A DNA stretch of 64,000 nt from JAGVPT01 sp963717445 (GCA_963717445.1 OY970334.1:1364001-1428000); one strand, 5' to 3'. Positions 9,392 through 19,351 are shown, counted from the stretch's first letter. The notes: generated by a model not told the origin, from the letters alone. Translations and numbers: made by a program.

Positions 9392-10246
9392 ATGCTTTCT
9401 CAACACACTCAGATAAAATACGAACGCCTCCGGTCAATCATCGGGGAGCTTGGATCGGTTGTTATCGGCTTCTCCGGCGGGGTGGACAGCACGCTGCTGT
9501 TAAAAGTTGCAACAGATGTGCTTGGTGCGAAGGCTCTTGCCGTCATCGGAAAATCCGAAACATACCCGACCGCAGAGTACGAGGAAGCCGCGGCGCTGGC
9601 AAAAAGTTTCGGCGCCCGGCACATTGAAGTCGCCACGGAAGAAACCGACGTGTTAAAATTTCAGGAGAATCCTCCTGACCGGTGTTATTTCTGTAAAACA
9701 GAATTATTCGGCAAGCTGACCGAAATCGCGAAGCAAGAAAGTATTCCGTGGATTGCCGATGGAACAATCACCGATGACGTGGGGGATTTTCGTCCGGGTA
9801 TGAGAGCGAAGAAAGAGAACAATGTCCGTTCCCCCTTGCTCGAAGCGGAATTATCAAAAAATGATGTGCGCGAAATTTCCCGCCATTTGAACCTGTCGAC
9901 ATGGGACAAGCCGTCGTTTGCATGTTTGTCGTCCCGTTTCCCGTACGGATTCGGCATAACAAAAGAGAACTTAACGAAGGTTGACCGCGCAGAAACTCTT
10001 CTCCGGCAAGCCGGGTTCAAATTCTTTCGCGTTCGCCACCACGATGAGAAAACCGCGCGCATTGAGGTCGGTGCCGAAGAATTGCATCGCTTGTTAGACG
10101 ACGCGTTACGGCTCTCACTCGTTGCGCAATTGAAAGAATTAGGTTTTACATATGTTACGCTCGACCTGCAAGGGTATCGTTCAGGCAGTATGAATGAAGT
10201 GCTGAGCCGTGAAACAAAGGAGTCATACTTGAAAGATGCCACATAA
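9392..10246 (+). CDS. larE: LarE-type sulfur transferase (PP-loop)
   Basis: 284-residue PP-loop ATP pyrophosphatase. The SGGVDS P-loop is at residues 28-33, followed by KSETYP, and DKPSFACLSSR in the second half. LarE installs sulfur on the nickel-pincer cofactor precursor used by lactate racemase and relatives. Three cysteines are present, C98 and C101 (CYFC) and C178 (ACLSSR). In the family, single-cysteine enzymes give up their own sulfur, while three-cysteine enzymes are reported to hold a 4Fe-4S cluster and act catalytically; this protein matches the three-cysteine type. LarB and LarC are not in the window, so the cofactor pathway must be completed elsewhere or the protein serves another thiolation. 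A GGAG site precedes the ATG. Confidence 0.88.
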   Translation: MLSQHTQIKYERLRSIIGELGSVVIGFSGGVDSTLLLKVATDVLGAKALAVIGKSETYPTAEYEEAAALAKSFGARHIEVATEETDVLKFQENPPDRCYFCKTELFGKLTEIAKQESIPWIADGTITDDVGDFRPGMRAKKENNVRSPLLEAELSKNDVREISRHLNLSTWDKPSFACLSSRFPYGFGITKENLTKVDRAETLLRQAGFKFFRVRHHDEKTARIEVGAEELHRLLDDALRLSLVAQLKELGFTYVTLDLQGYRSGSMNEVLSRETKESYLKDAT

Positions 10247-10297
10247 GAAGTCTCTGACGGAGACCGAATGAATGGCAGTGTAATTCCATAGACGAAG

Positions 10298-11808
10298 ATG
10301 GGTCGACGGAGCTTTAGTTTCACACTTATCCTTGCAGCGATTCTCGCCCTGACCGGATGCAACGAGGTCTTTACGGGAAAACGTGAAGCGCGGGGTGTTT
10401 GGTTTTCGCGATTCGAGTACGCCGACATCGATTCGACAAAATCCAAAGCCCACATCACGGAAATATTCGAAAAAGCGCGAAAGGCAAAATTCAATATGAT
10501 TTTCTTTCAAGTGCGCGGCGCGGGCGATGCATACTACAAATCACAATACGAGCCGTGGGCTGAGTCGTTGACAGGAACGCTGGGGAAAGACCGGGCTGGG
10601 ACCCGCTGGAGTATGCTGTGCGCGAAGCTCACCGCCTTGGACTCGAACTTCACGTATGGATAAACACGTTTACGATCTGGAGCGGAAAAAAGCCTCCGAT
10701 TGAATCTTCGCCGCGCTCCGCGTATCTCGCCCACCCGGAGTGGCTTGTTTGCGACATCAACGGAAGGCCGATGCCATTGAACGACCATTACGTCTACATT
10801 TCGCCGGGCATCTCCGAAGCACGGAAATATGTCATCAACGTCGCACTTGATATCGTCAACAAGTACGATATCGACGGAGTGCATTTCGATTATGTGCGGT
10901 ATCCTGAAGATTCTCCCAAGCTCGGCTACTCGCACGATTCAATCAGCGTAGCGCGCTTCAACAGCGCTGAAGGGAATCCAGACAAATTGGATTGGGAAAA
11001 CTGGCAGCGCGAGCAAATTAACCAATTTGTGTTCTCAGCGTACAACGCGGTGATGGGAAAAAAACCCTGGGTAAAAGTTTCCGCCTCGGTCATCGGAAAA
11101 TACTCCGGGTCCGGATGGACGGCATATAATTCCGTCTACCAAGATGTCCGCCGGTGGATGGAGCTCGGCAAAATAGATTTCGTTGTGCCGATGGTCTATT
11201 GGGAGATGGATCATCAAACTCATCCGTTCGGCCCTTTGGTGACGGAATGGACATCGCGGGTTGCCTACGACCGGCAGGTCATGCCGGGAATCCTTATGGA
11301 CCTCGAACAAAAATTCGGGTGGTCTGAAATTTCGAGCGAAGTTGATGCGGCACGGGCGCGGGGTGCAGCCGGAGTTGTATTTTTCTCCGCAACAGCCATG
11401 GAGAAATCGTGGGCTCTCCTCGGTAGGGACAAGTTCCCGTACTGGGCCAACGTCCCTCCGATGACGTGGAAGGAGTCCATGCCGCCGCGGGCGCCGGAAT
11501 TGTATCAGGTGAAAACGAGCGGGAAAAATATAAAAGTTTCATGGAACCTCATTGTGGACAACAGTGGCCCTGTGTATTGCAATATCTACCGTTCACCGTC
11601 ACCGGACATTGACACAAAAGACGTAAAGAACATTCTCTTCGTGACAGCCCGAAATGCCGTTGAATTTGTCGACTCGGCTTCTGAAGGCAAACATTGGTAT
11701 TATGCTGTTACAGCTTTCGACCGGGCCGGAAACGAAAGCCGGCTCTCAAACATCGTTTCAACCGAGCCGGTATTGGCGGCAAACGGAGAACACCAATCTG
11801 CGAAATAG
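10298..11808 (+). CDS. Family-10-type glycosyl hydrolase-like lipoprotein with FN3 domain (frameshifted)
   Basis: Secreted or outer-envelope lipoprotein: signal sequence with lipobox LTGC around residue 20, then the GHL10/DUF187 TIM-barrel family (REARGVWFSR, FQVRGAGDAYYKS, EPWAESLTGTLGKD, then WINTFTIW, GVHFDYVRYP, VPMVYWEM), then a fibronectin type III domain at the C-terminus (about the last 95 residues). Two overlapping frames are needed: the first is lost after GTLGKD at about 10590, and adding one C there restores the family sequence (D-P-G-W-D-P-L-E-Y-A), giving about 503 residues. Family members are predicted to act on cell-wall or surface glycans. A single-base deletion in a C/G run suggests sequencing error, though a true pseudogene cannot be excluded. 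Confidence 0.85.
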
Positions 11809-11826
11809 TATTCTACAGTAACTCTC

Positions 11827-12903
11827 ATGGCGATAGAATCCGACAGCACTCGGCGCGCAATCAGCGAACTCTTGAAGTCCGCTGACCGTTCGATCAAAGA
11901 AGGCAATTTGGATGCCGCCCTGGGTTTCATCGAGCGAGTCTTTGAAATCGAGCAGCGCAATGTTTATGCCCGGGCGTACAAGGAACGAATTCTCGCTTTG
12001 AAAGATGCCGAAGAAAAAGATAAAGCCGCAGCGCAGAAAAAAGAAGCCCCTCCGCTACCGAAGGCCGCTCCAACGGTCGAGAGAAAAAAAACAACAGAAG
12101 AAAAACCTCCCGTTGCGCTTCCGGAAAAAACGGTCGCACCCGCTCTGCCAAAACCGCCGCATCAAAAACCCGTAACGCTCCATATCCACCATTCCCCCGC
12201 GGCGCTCGAAGCGTATCGAACGCTGCTGACGGAAATATGGTCGGACGGCAACGTCAGCGCAGAAGAACAATCTCAGATCGATTCGATGATAGAGACATTC
12301 GAGATTACGGAAAAGGATCACGTCGACATCGAGCGCCAGGTCAGAATTGAAGCGTACCTCGCCGCAATCAGAGAGGCGTGGAAGTTGGGCGTTACGTCTT
12401 TTGTCGATATCCGCAAACGGTTCAGGATTTCGGACCAGGAACACTTAAGCGTAGAACAGAAAATTAACCAGTTTCTCCAATCGCTGAAGGCAAAAGGCAC
12501 AGTGCTCCTTTTAGACGATGATCATTCGTTTCTCAGCATTATCAAGGATGTTTTAACTGAAGCCGGCTATACCTGTTTCGCTGTCAACTCGGGGGAGGAC
12601 GGGCTGAAAGCACTTGAAACTGTCACACCCGATATCGTGGTGTGCGATATCGATTTCGTGAAACCGAAAATGAACGGTTTTACATTCTACGAAAAATTTC
12701 GGGGCATCGACCGCTTTGTCGATGTACCGTTCATCTTTATGAGCGGGCTCGACCAGGACATCGTCGTGCGGGCGGGAAAACAAATGGGAGCTGACGATTA
12801 CCTGACAAAGCCGTTTGATGCGGAAATGCTCATTGCTACGATCGAAGGAAAACTGAAACGTTCGCGCGAGATAAAACGGGTGACGCAGTCGTCAAAAAAC
12901 TAG
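11827..12903 (+). CDS. Response regulator with N-terminal TPR-like and tandem TerB-like segments
   Basis: 358-residue cytoplasmic protein in three parts. Residues 1-60 look like a TPR hairpin (LLKSADRSIKEGNLDAALGFIERVFEIE), residues 65-120 are a Pro/Lys-rich linker, residues 125-225 hold two related helical half-repeats (YRTLLTEIWSDGNVSAEEQ... and YLAAIREAWKLGVTS...) reminiscent of TerB-like modules, and residues 228-350 are a receiver domain: LLLDDDHSF acidic pair, phospho-acceptor Asp in VVCDIDF, and the conserved lysine in LTKPFD. There is no DNA-binding output domain. It precedes the hybrid kinase by about 30 bases and is probably cotranscribed with it, so it may be a single-domain-type output or phosphorelay partner. 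Confidence 0.85.
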   Translation: MAIESDSTRRAISELLKSADRSIKEGNLDAALGFIERVFEIEQRNVYARAYKERILALKDAEEKDKAAAQKKEAPPLPKAAPTVERKKTTEEKPPVALPEKTVAPALPKPPHQKPVTLHIHHSPAALEAYRTLLTEIWSDGNVSAEEQSQIDSMIETFEITEKDHVDIERQVRIEAYLAAIREAWKLGVTSFVDIRKRFRISDQEHLSVEQKINQFLQSLKAKGTVLLLDDDHSFLSIIKDVLTEAGYTCFAVNSGEDGLKALETVTPDIVVCDIDFVKPKMNGFTFYEKFRGIDRFVDVPFIFMSGLDQDIVVRAGKQMGADDYLTKPFDAEMLIATIEGKLKRSREIKRVTQSSKN

Positions 12904-12933
12904 AGTTCAAACCAAAGCATACACAATTCAGGC

Positions 12934-15171
12934 ATGAAAAATTTCTTCCAAAAGCTGCGGACGTTTACGCAGAACCTAGGTCTTGTCGAGCAAGCGCAAA
13001 TCGTCGCTTCAACCGCCGTCGTCGTCATTATGGTGACGATCATCAGCGCGAACATTGTCCTGAAGCTGGCACTCACTCCGTTCGACTTCATCAGCGTCAT
13101 CACTGTCGGCATCATCGGTTTCGCGAGCGTGTACTTTTCGCTCAAATACGGCAGGCAGCTTGAGGCCCAAAAACGGGAGCTTGAGGCCCTGAATCGTGTG
13201 GCGGAATCGGTTAACCAATCCATCGACCTCGATTACCTTCTCAGCAATGTGCTGCAAAAGGTCGTGGAGCTGGCCCGGACCGAATACGGCTGGTTGTATA
13301 TCGTGGAGAACAAAAAACTGGAGCTGAGAAATTCAAGCGGTTCTTCGTTCAGCTTCTTCAACAAAAAGGCGCTCGATAATATCGAGCTTATTCCGTGGAT
13401 ACAAAAAATCCACACCCAAAAGGAAGAAACGCTCCCGAGCACGTCGTTTGCCGACGAAAGCGTTCTGCGGGCGGGAATTTCATCATGGGTCTCGGTGCCG
13501 CTGCGCGCTGCGGATCAATTCGCCGGCGTGCTGTTGCTTGCGACGACGGTGAAAGGATTCTTCGCCGAGCGACAAGTTGATCTCATCGCCGCGTTCGGCA
13601 ATCACATCAACGTCGCGTTAAACAACGCGCATCTTTTTGACCGGCTGCGAAAATCGGAACAACAGTATGCCGATTTGTTCGAGCACTCGCCGGACATGTA
13701 CCATCTCGTTAATCGGGAAGGGATTATCATCAGCTGCAACCAAACCGAAGTACAGACGCTCGGCTACATGAAAACCGACATCATCGGCCATCCGTTGACG
13801 CAGCTTTATCCGCAGGAGTACCGGTTGAATGTGCTGGAAACATTGTTGAAAGCGTTTGAGAACGGCTATGAGTTCCGGGGGATGGAAGAGCAGATGATAA
13901 AGCGGGACGGCGGAGTGATCGACGTCAGCGTGAACACGTCGCTCGTCTACGACGACAAACATGTGCCTGTCCTGATGCGCTGCGTTGTCCGGGACATCAC
14001 TGAGAAGAAAAAACTCGAACAGAAGATCATGCAGGCGCAGAAAATCGACAGCATCGGCAACCTTGCCGGGGGCGTTGCGCACGATTTCAACAATATCCTC
14101 GCGTCCATCCTCGGCTCCTCCTCGATCATGCGACGGCGGATGAACCAAAGCGACAAATGGTTTCCCTTCGTAGAGATCATCGAAACGGCGGCAAAACGGG
14201 GTGCCTCGCTCACACGCCAGTTGCTGACCTTCGCCAGGCGCGGAAGCGTCGAAGTGCATCCCGTCGACATCCACGCGATCCTCGAGGAGACGATTCATCT
14301 CTTCGAACGAAGCGTCAACCCAAACATTGCCGTTGCCAAAAATTTCACTCCGGAAGTGGCAATTGTGAACGGCGACGAAGGGCAAATCCAACAGGCGATG
14401 CTGAATATTTTCATCAACGCACGGGATGCAATGCCGAACGGCGGAACGTTGACGATTGAAACATCCTCTGTGCAATATTCCGAGCAGGATCGGAGCACAC
14501 TCTCGGGCGAAACCCGCAGCGGGAGCTACATCGCAGTGAAAGTTGTCGACAATGGTATCGGGATGAGCAAAGATGTGCAGCAACGCATGTTCGAGCCGTT
14601 CTTTACGACAAAAGAGCAGGGAAAAGGAACCGGCCTCGGACTGTCGGTAGTGTACGGCGTCGTCAACGGGCACGGGGGATACATTTCGGTCCAGAGCGAA
14701 CCCGGAAAAGGAACCACGTTCTCCATTCTTCTCCCAAAATTGCCCGAGACGTTCAAGTCGAAAACCGTCCGATCGAACAGAAAAATTGTCGGGGGCAAGG
14801 AGACAATTTTAGTGGTCGACGACGAAGAAATTGTCCGCACGACCATCAGTGCAATGTTGTCGGACCTCGGTTACACGGTAGAGTCAACAGGCGGCGGAAA
14901 AGAGGCATTGGATATTTTAGCGAAAAAGAAGAAAATCGATCTGGTGCTTCTCGATATGACGATGCCGCAAATGGGGGGCAAGGAAGTTTTCCAAAAAATA
15001 CGGCGAATAAAAACCCACGCGAAGATTATTATTTCAAGCGGGTACAGCGACTCAGTCTTGGGTGAAGATACATTCGCAAAAAAAGTCGACGGTTTTTTAC
15101 AGAAACCATACCAAATCGAAGACCTCTCAAAAAAAATTCGCGAAGTGCTGGATAGAAACCATAAATCGTAG
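12934..15171 (+). CDS. Hybrid histidine kinase (TM-GAF-PAS-HisKA-HATPase-REC)
   Basis: 745-residue membrane sensor kinase. Two hydrophobic segments at about residues 20-42 and 50-68, a short coiled coil, a GAF domain (about 85-230), a PAS domain (SEQQYADLFEHSPDMYHLV, then VVRDITEKK), the dimerisation/phosphoacceptor motif GGVAHDFNNILAS with His near residue 382, ATPase boxes (NIFINARDAM, VDNGIGMS, GTGLGLSVVYG) and a C-terminal receiver domain (ILVVDDEEI, LLDMTMPQMGG). The HDFNN variant is typical of the NtrB-like/hybrid HPK4 class. Its likely partner is the response regulator just upstream. The signal is unknown. Confidence 0.93.
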   Translation: MKNFFQKLRTFTQNLGLVEQAQIVASTAVVVIMVTIISANIVLKLALTPFDFISVITVGIIGFASVYFSLKYGRQLEAQKRELEALNRVAESVNQSIDLDYLLSNVLQKVVELARTEYGWLYIVENKKLELRNSSGSSFSFFNKKALDNIELIPWIQKIHTQKEETLPSTSFADESVLRAGISSWVSVPLRAADQFAGVLLLATTVKGFFAERQVDLIAAFGNHINVALNNAHLFDRLRKSEQQYADLFEHSPDMYHLVNREGIIISCNQTEVQTLGYMKTDIIGHPLTQLYPQEYRLNVLETLLKAFENGYEFRGMEEQMIKRDGGVIDVSVNTSLVYDDKHVPVLMRCVVRDITEKKKLEQKIMQAQKIDSIGNLAGGVAHDFNNILASILGSSSIMRRRMNQSDKWFPFVEIIETAAKRGASLTRQLLTFARRGSVEVHPVDIHAILEETIHLFERSVNPNIAVAKNFTPEVAIVNGDEGQIQQAMLNIFINARDAMPNGGTLTIETSSVQYSEQDRSTLSGETRSGSYIAVKVVDNGIGMSKDVQQRMFEPFFTTKEQGKGTGLGLSVVYGVVNGHGGYISVQSEPGKGTTFSILLPKLPETFKSKTVRSNRKIVGGKETILVVDDEEIVRTTISAMLSDLGYTVESTGGGKEALDILAKKKKIDLVLLDMTMPQMGGKEVFQKIRRIKTHAKIIISSGYSDSVLGEDTFAKKVDGFLQKPYQIEDLSKKIREVLDRNHKS

Positions 15172-15257
15172 TCGCTTACAATTCTGTTCTTGAAAGATTC
15201 TTCACCAATCCGTATGTTACATCCGCAGTCCATTTCCGTTCAATTTTATCATTATCA

Positions 15258-16088
15258 ATGAATACTTTTTCCGACGAGCTGCGAAAAGAGCGAGTCGCAA
15301 AGGATATCTCTCTCGCGGACATTTCAAAAAGGACACACATCAACGTCAAGTATCTCGAAGCGATTGAACAGGGATCATTCGATATTCTGCCGCAGGCCTA
15401 CGTGCGCGCTTTCATTCGCGAGTATGCGCTCGTCATCGGCCTGGCGCCTAAAGCCGTCTTGAAAAAATTTGACGTCATGGTCGGCGGGAAATATTCCGTT
15501 GAGAACGGCACCATGATCGGCTCCGGATGGAGCGGTAACCCTCTTCCTTCGTTACCCGAACAAAGGGCCGCAGGCCCGGCGCGGCCTTCGGGGAAACCAG
15601 CGTATATGAAGCAGAACGATAACCGGACTGTCGCAGTCATCGTCGGTATTGTTGTTGTCGCAATCGCTCTTATCTATTTCGTGTTCGACTATGCAACGCA
15701 GGAAACAAAAGCCCCTATAGCGCAGGAAACTCCGTTTCAGGATGTGGTGAAAGAACAGGAGAAGCAAATTCTTCCTCAGAAAGCGGCGCTCGATACCTTT
15801 GCGGTTCTTCAAGCCGCGCCAAAGAAAGATTCGCTGATCCTTCGGGCTGTAACAGTTGACTCGGTATGGATCAGTATTGCCAAAGACAACGCACCCTCTC
15901 AGAACACGATCCTGCCGCCGGAGGCTTCGCGGACGTGGGTTGCGTCAAAACAGTTCAGGCTTTCCCTCGGCAATGCCGGGGGAATTCGCTTCATGTTGAA
16001 CGGAACGGATATCGGCAGGCTCGGAAAGCGCGGTGCCGTAGTCCGAAACATCATTCTCTCCCCTGAGTATTTGAAATCAAAACGCTGA
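15258..16088 (+). CDS. rodZ: RodZ-like helix-turn-helix membrane protein
   Basis: 276-residue bitopic protein. N-terminal HTH_25 domain (ELRKERVAKDISLADISKRT, then LEAIEQGSFDILP and YVRAFIREYA), a linker, one transmembrane helix at about residues 128-150 (AVIVGIVVVAIALIYFVF) and a C-terminal periplasmic DUF4115-like beta domain (SRTWVASKQFRLSLGNAGGI, GKRG). This is the architecture of RodZ, which links MreB to the elongasome. No mre genes are in the window. It ends one base before the ligA ATG, so translation of ligA may be coupled. Confidence 0.85.
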   Translation: MNTFSDELRKERVAKDISLADISKRTHINVKYLEAIEQGSFDILPQAYVRAFIREYALVIGLAPKAVLKKFDVMVGGKYSVENGTMIGSGWSGNPLPSLPEQRAAGPARPSGKPAYMKQNDNRTVAVIVGIVVVAIALIYFVFDYATQETKAPIAQETPFQDVVKEQEKQILPQKAALDTFAVLQAAPKKDSLILRAVTVDSVWISIAKDNAPSQNTILPPEASRTWVASKQFRLSLGNAGGIRFMLNGTDIGRLGKRGAVVRNIILSPEYLKSKR

Positions 16089-16089
16089 C

Positions 16090-18153
16090 ATGAAAGCAAG
16101 GAAATCCATTCCTTCCGGAAACGATGCTCGCCGCCGCATTCAGGAGCTTTCCGAGAAAATCCGTGAACACGATTACAAGTATTACGTCCTCTCCGAGCCG
16201 ACAATATCGGACGAGAAGTACGATCTGATGATGCGCGAGCTTTCCGACCTCGAAGAGCAATTCCCCAAGCTGAGAACGGCGGATTCACCAACCCAGCGCG
16301 TCGGCGGCCAGCCGACGAAAGAATTTTCGACCGTTACACACACTGTGCCGATGCTCAGCCTGGCCAACACGTATTCGGAAGAAGAACTGCTCGACTTCGA
16401 CCGGAGGGTCGATTCGCTGCTGCACCATGAATCCTACCGGTATATTGCAGAGCTGAAAATCGACGGTGTGGCTATCAGTATCAAGTACGAAAACGGAATC
16501 TTCGTTCAAGGCGCAACCAGGGGAGATGGAGTCCAGGGAGATGAAATCACCAACAATCTCAGGACGATTCGCTCCATCCCCCTTCGCTCTAACCCGACAA
16601 ACATCGGGCTGCTCAATTTTGAAGTGCGCGGCGAAATTTACATGCAAAAAAAAGACTTTGAGACGATGAATGCGCAACGGGAACTGGCCGGAGAAAAACT
16701 TTTTGTCAACGCGCGAAACTCAACGTCCGGAACACTGAAACTCCAGGACCCGAAAATTGTCGCGGCGAGACGGCTCAATATGTTTTCATATTTTCTCCGG
16801 TCCGACAACGTCCCCCTCAAAAGCCATTACGAAAATCTCCGACTCCTCAAAAAAATGGGGTTCGTGGTAAACGAACACATTCGGTCGTGCAGCACCATCC
16901 GCGACGTCAAAAAATTTTGCGACGAATGGAAAGAGCGGCGCGAACGCCTGCCGTACGATATCGACGGCGTCGTTGTGAAAGTCGATTCACTCCGCCAGCA
17001 AGAAATACTGGGCGCCGTTGCAAAAAGTCCACGTTGGGCCATCGCCTACAAATTTCCCGCTCAACAGGTTGAAACGAAATTGAACGGCATCACGCTCCAG
17101 GTAGGCCGCGTTGGAACTGTCACGCCGGTTGCCGAACTCGAACCGGTCTTTGTCGGCGGAACGACGGTCAGCCGCGCGACACTTCACAATGAAGATTACA
17201 TTAACGAGCTCGATTTGCGGGTCGGCGATACAGTGGTCGTTGAAAAAGGGGGCGATGTCATTCCAAAGGTCAGCGCGGTAAACGCCGCAAAGCGTGAGAA
17301 AGGTTCGAAACCGTTTGTCATGCCGAAAGAGTGTCCCGAATGCGGGTCAAAAATTTTCCGACCGGAAGGCGAAGCGGCGTACTATTGCGAAAATTCCGAG
17401 TGCCCGGCGCAGGTTCGCGGGCGGATAGAGCACTTTGCACATCGCGGCGCGATGGATATCGAAGGACTGGGCGAAGCGGTCATCGACTTGCTCGTGAATG
17501 AAGATCTCATTCATACCCTCGCGGATATTTATTCGTTGAAGAAAAATCAGATCGTTCCGCTCGAACGCATGGGGGAAAAGAGCGCGCAGAATCTGATCGA
17601 CGCCATCGAGCGGAGCAAGCTGCAGCCGTTCCACAAAGTGATCTTTGCTCTCGGCATCCGCTATGTCGGTGTTGGGGTCGCAAAGCTGCTTGCCGACTCG
17701 TTCGGCTCCATCGAAAAACTCCGGAACGCATCTCAAGAAGAGCTGGAACAGGTTGAAGGCATCGGACCGCGTATCGCTGAAAGCGTCGTCCGCTTTTTTA
17801 AAGAGCGGCATTCCAAAGAGCTAGTGAACAAGCTGCAGATGGCCGGTGTGACGTTGAAATCCGAGAAGAAAAAATCTTCCACGCAGCCTTTTGCCGGAAA
17901 AACATTCGTTCTCACGGGCGGACTAAACTCTATGCCCCGCGAGGAAGCGAAAGAGAAGATAGAATCGTTTGGAGGAAAAGTGACGTTGAGCGTAAGTGCG
18001 AAAACGGATTTTGTCGTCGTCGGGACAGACGCCGGGTCGAAGCTTGATAAAGCGGTCGAGCTTGGCGTGAAAACGGTCGACGAAAAAGAATTTCAAAAAA
18101 TGCTTGCGATCTCGATGTCGGACACTGTACCGGAAAAGTCGTCGTCCAATTGA
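16090..18153 (+). CDS. ligA: NAD-dependent DNA ligase
   Basis: 687-residue complete LigA, which seals nicks in DNA using NAD+. Domains in order: Ia NAD-binding helices (HDYKYYVLSEPTISD), adenylation domain with catalytic Lys in AELKIDG (K123), SGTLKLQDP, GVVVKVD, OB fold, four-cysteine zinc finger (CPECGSKIF...CENSECPAQ), helix-hairpin-helix repeats (IEGLGEAVIDLL, VEGIGPRIAESV) and a C-terminal BRCT domain (GKTFVLTGGL...). Length matches the family. It starts directly after the RodZ-like gene. Confidence 0.98.
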   Translation: MKARKSIPSGNDARRRIQELSEKIREHDYKYYVLSEPTISDEKYDLMMRELSDLEEQFPKLRTADSPTQRVGGQPTKEFSTVTHTVPMLSLANTYSEEELLDFDRRVDSLLHHESYRYIAELKIDGVAISIKYENGIFVQGATRGDGVQGDEITNNLRTIRSIPLRSNPTNIGLLNFEVRGEIYMQKKDFETMNAQRELAGEKLFVNARNSTSGTLKLQDPKIVAARRLNMFSYFLRSDNVPLKSHYENLRLLKKMGFVVNEHIRSCSTIRDVKKFCDEWKERRERLPYDIDGVVVKVDSLRQQEILGAVAKSPRWAIAYKFPAQQVETKLNGITLQVGRVGTVTPVAELEPVFVGGTTVSRATLHNEDYINELDLRVGDTVVVEKGGDVIPKVSAVNAAKREKGSKPFVMPKECPECGSKIFRPEGEAAYYCENSECPAQVRGRIEHFAHRGAMDIEGLGEAVIDLLVNEDLIHTLADIYSLKKNQIVPLERMGEKSAQNLIDAIERSKLQPFHKVIFALGIRYVGVGVAKLLADSFGSIEKLRNASQEELEQVEGIGPRIAESVVRFFKERHSKELVNKLQMAGVTLKSEKKKSSTQPFAGKTFVLTGGLNSMPREEAKEKIESFGGKVTLSVSAKTDFVVVGTDAGSKLDKAVELGVKTVDEKEFQKMLAISMSDTVPEKSSSN

Positions 18154-18263
18154 ACTATTTAGCAATGTCAATCAACAAGGTATCCGCATCTTTCCGGGCA
18201 ACTTGCTTTTAAGATAAACCTTTTGCAACTTTAATCAGCCAGAGAAAGAGCATCGAATTTATT

Positions 18264-18803
18264 ATGCTGGAATCTTCACGGATGCGGATCGGAATGGTGC
18301 TCGCGCAGTTTCATTTTCGCAAGCATAGCTATCCGCAGACGGAATTCACAAAATTGTATTCCGAGGCGCGCACTGCTCTTGTGATTGTTCCCGAGGACAA
18401 GGAACATCGCGCGCTGGCGATCCCTTTACTGACGTCGCTTCAGAATAAGTTTCGCGGGAACAAATTGACCATCGTCATCTACGATTCGTTCCGCGATCTT
18501 TCCAGTTCGCTGGCTCATTGCGACGTCTTCCCAATGACAAAAGATAATATCAGTTTTTTCTTTCTTCCCAAAAAAAAAGCTGTGCAAAAACTCAGCCGTC
18601 AAAAATTCAACGTCGCATTCGACCTCAATATCCCGATGGTCCTTCCCGCTGCGTATTTGTGCCGCAGCGCGAACGCGACCTTGAAAGTCGGCTTTGTGAA
18701 AGAAAACGGAGATAACTTCTACAATTTTCAATTGAAGACGTCACACCTGGAGAGCCCGCAGCGAAGTTTCGAGCAGTTATTGCGCACCATGGCAATGTTT
18801 TGA
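18264..18803 (+). CDS. Unknown conserved-looking protein, possibly glycosyltransferase-9-like fold
   Basis: 179-residue soluble protein with no signal peptide or membrane segment. It alternates hydrophobic strands and helices (TALVIVPEDKEHRALAIPLL, LTIVIYDSF, VAFDLNIPMVLPAAYLCR, KVGFVKENGDNFYNFQL), a pattern like half of a GT-B/heptosyltransferase-type fold and like the short DUF6913-type proteins of Bacteroidota; this resemblance is from memory and unverified. The basic stretch FFLPKKKAVQKLSRQKF lies mid-protein. It is 18 bases upstream of the STAS gene, so the two are probably cotranscribed. Function unknown. Confidence 0.7.
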   Translation: MLESSRMRIGMVLAQFHFRKHSYPQTEFTKLYSEARTALVIVPEDKEHRALAIPLLTSLQNKFRGNKLTIVIYDSFRDLSSSLAHCDVFPMTKDNISFFFLPKKKAVQKLSRQKFNVAFDLNIPMVLPAAYLCRSANATLKVGFVKENGDNFYNFQLKTSHLESPQRSFEQLLRTMAMF

Positions 18804-18821
18804 CGGAGCGTTGGAGGCCCA

Positions 18822-19154
18822 ATGAAGTTTGAGATCACGAAGAATACGCAGCAGACTGTGATAAAATTGAAGGAACGGAAACTCGACGTTTCGGTTTCGC
18901 CGGAGTTGAAAGGGGAATTCATTCTTCTCTGCCGCCCCACCCTCAAAACGCTCGTTATCGATTTGACCGATGTCGAATTTTGCGACAGCAGCGGGTTGAG
19001 CGCCCTTCTCATTGCTGAACGCCAAATGCGCGGGCATGGGGGCAAAATCATCCTCGTCGGCGTGCATAAGAAAGTAATGGCATTACTTAAAATCTCCCAG
19101 CTCGACCGCGTTTTCCAAATATTCGATACCGTCGCAAAAGCGACAAAAGAGTGA
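18822..19154 (+). CDS. STAS-domain anti-sigma factor antagonist
   Basis: 110-residue single-domain STAS protein of the SpoIIAA/RsbV family. The hallmark VEFCDSSGLSALL (about residues 51-63) contains the serine that a partner kinase phosphorylates; the dephosphorylated form binds the anti-sigma factor or kinase. The PP2C-type SpoIIE phosphatase at 45581-46681 could be the opposing phosphatase in a partner-switch system, but no RsbW-type kinase is visible in this window. GGAGGCC lies before the ATG. Confidence 0.92.
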   Translation: MKFEITKNTQQTVIKLKERKLDVSVSPELKGEFILLCRPTLKTLVIDLTDVEFCDSSGLSALLIAERQMRGHGGKIILVGVHKKVMALLKISQLDRVFQIFDTVAKATKE

Positions 19155-19351
19155 ACCATTCTATCCAAGGATTTCCTCAGGAGTCTCATGTGGCAAACCC
19201 TTCTTGACTGATGCCATGATGGAACCCTCCTTCAAATCCGTCGCAGTTTCTTCTTCTCCCGTTACGGAAAATATTTTCCATTCATGAGCTGTGACCCCTT
19301 CGACACAATGGCCATAACAAAGTTCTTGGACCCATTCCTCAGGAGTTTGGA

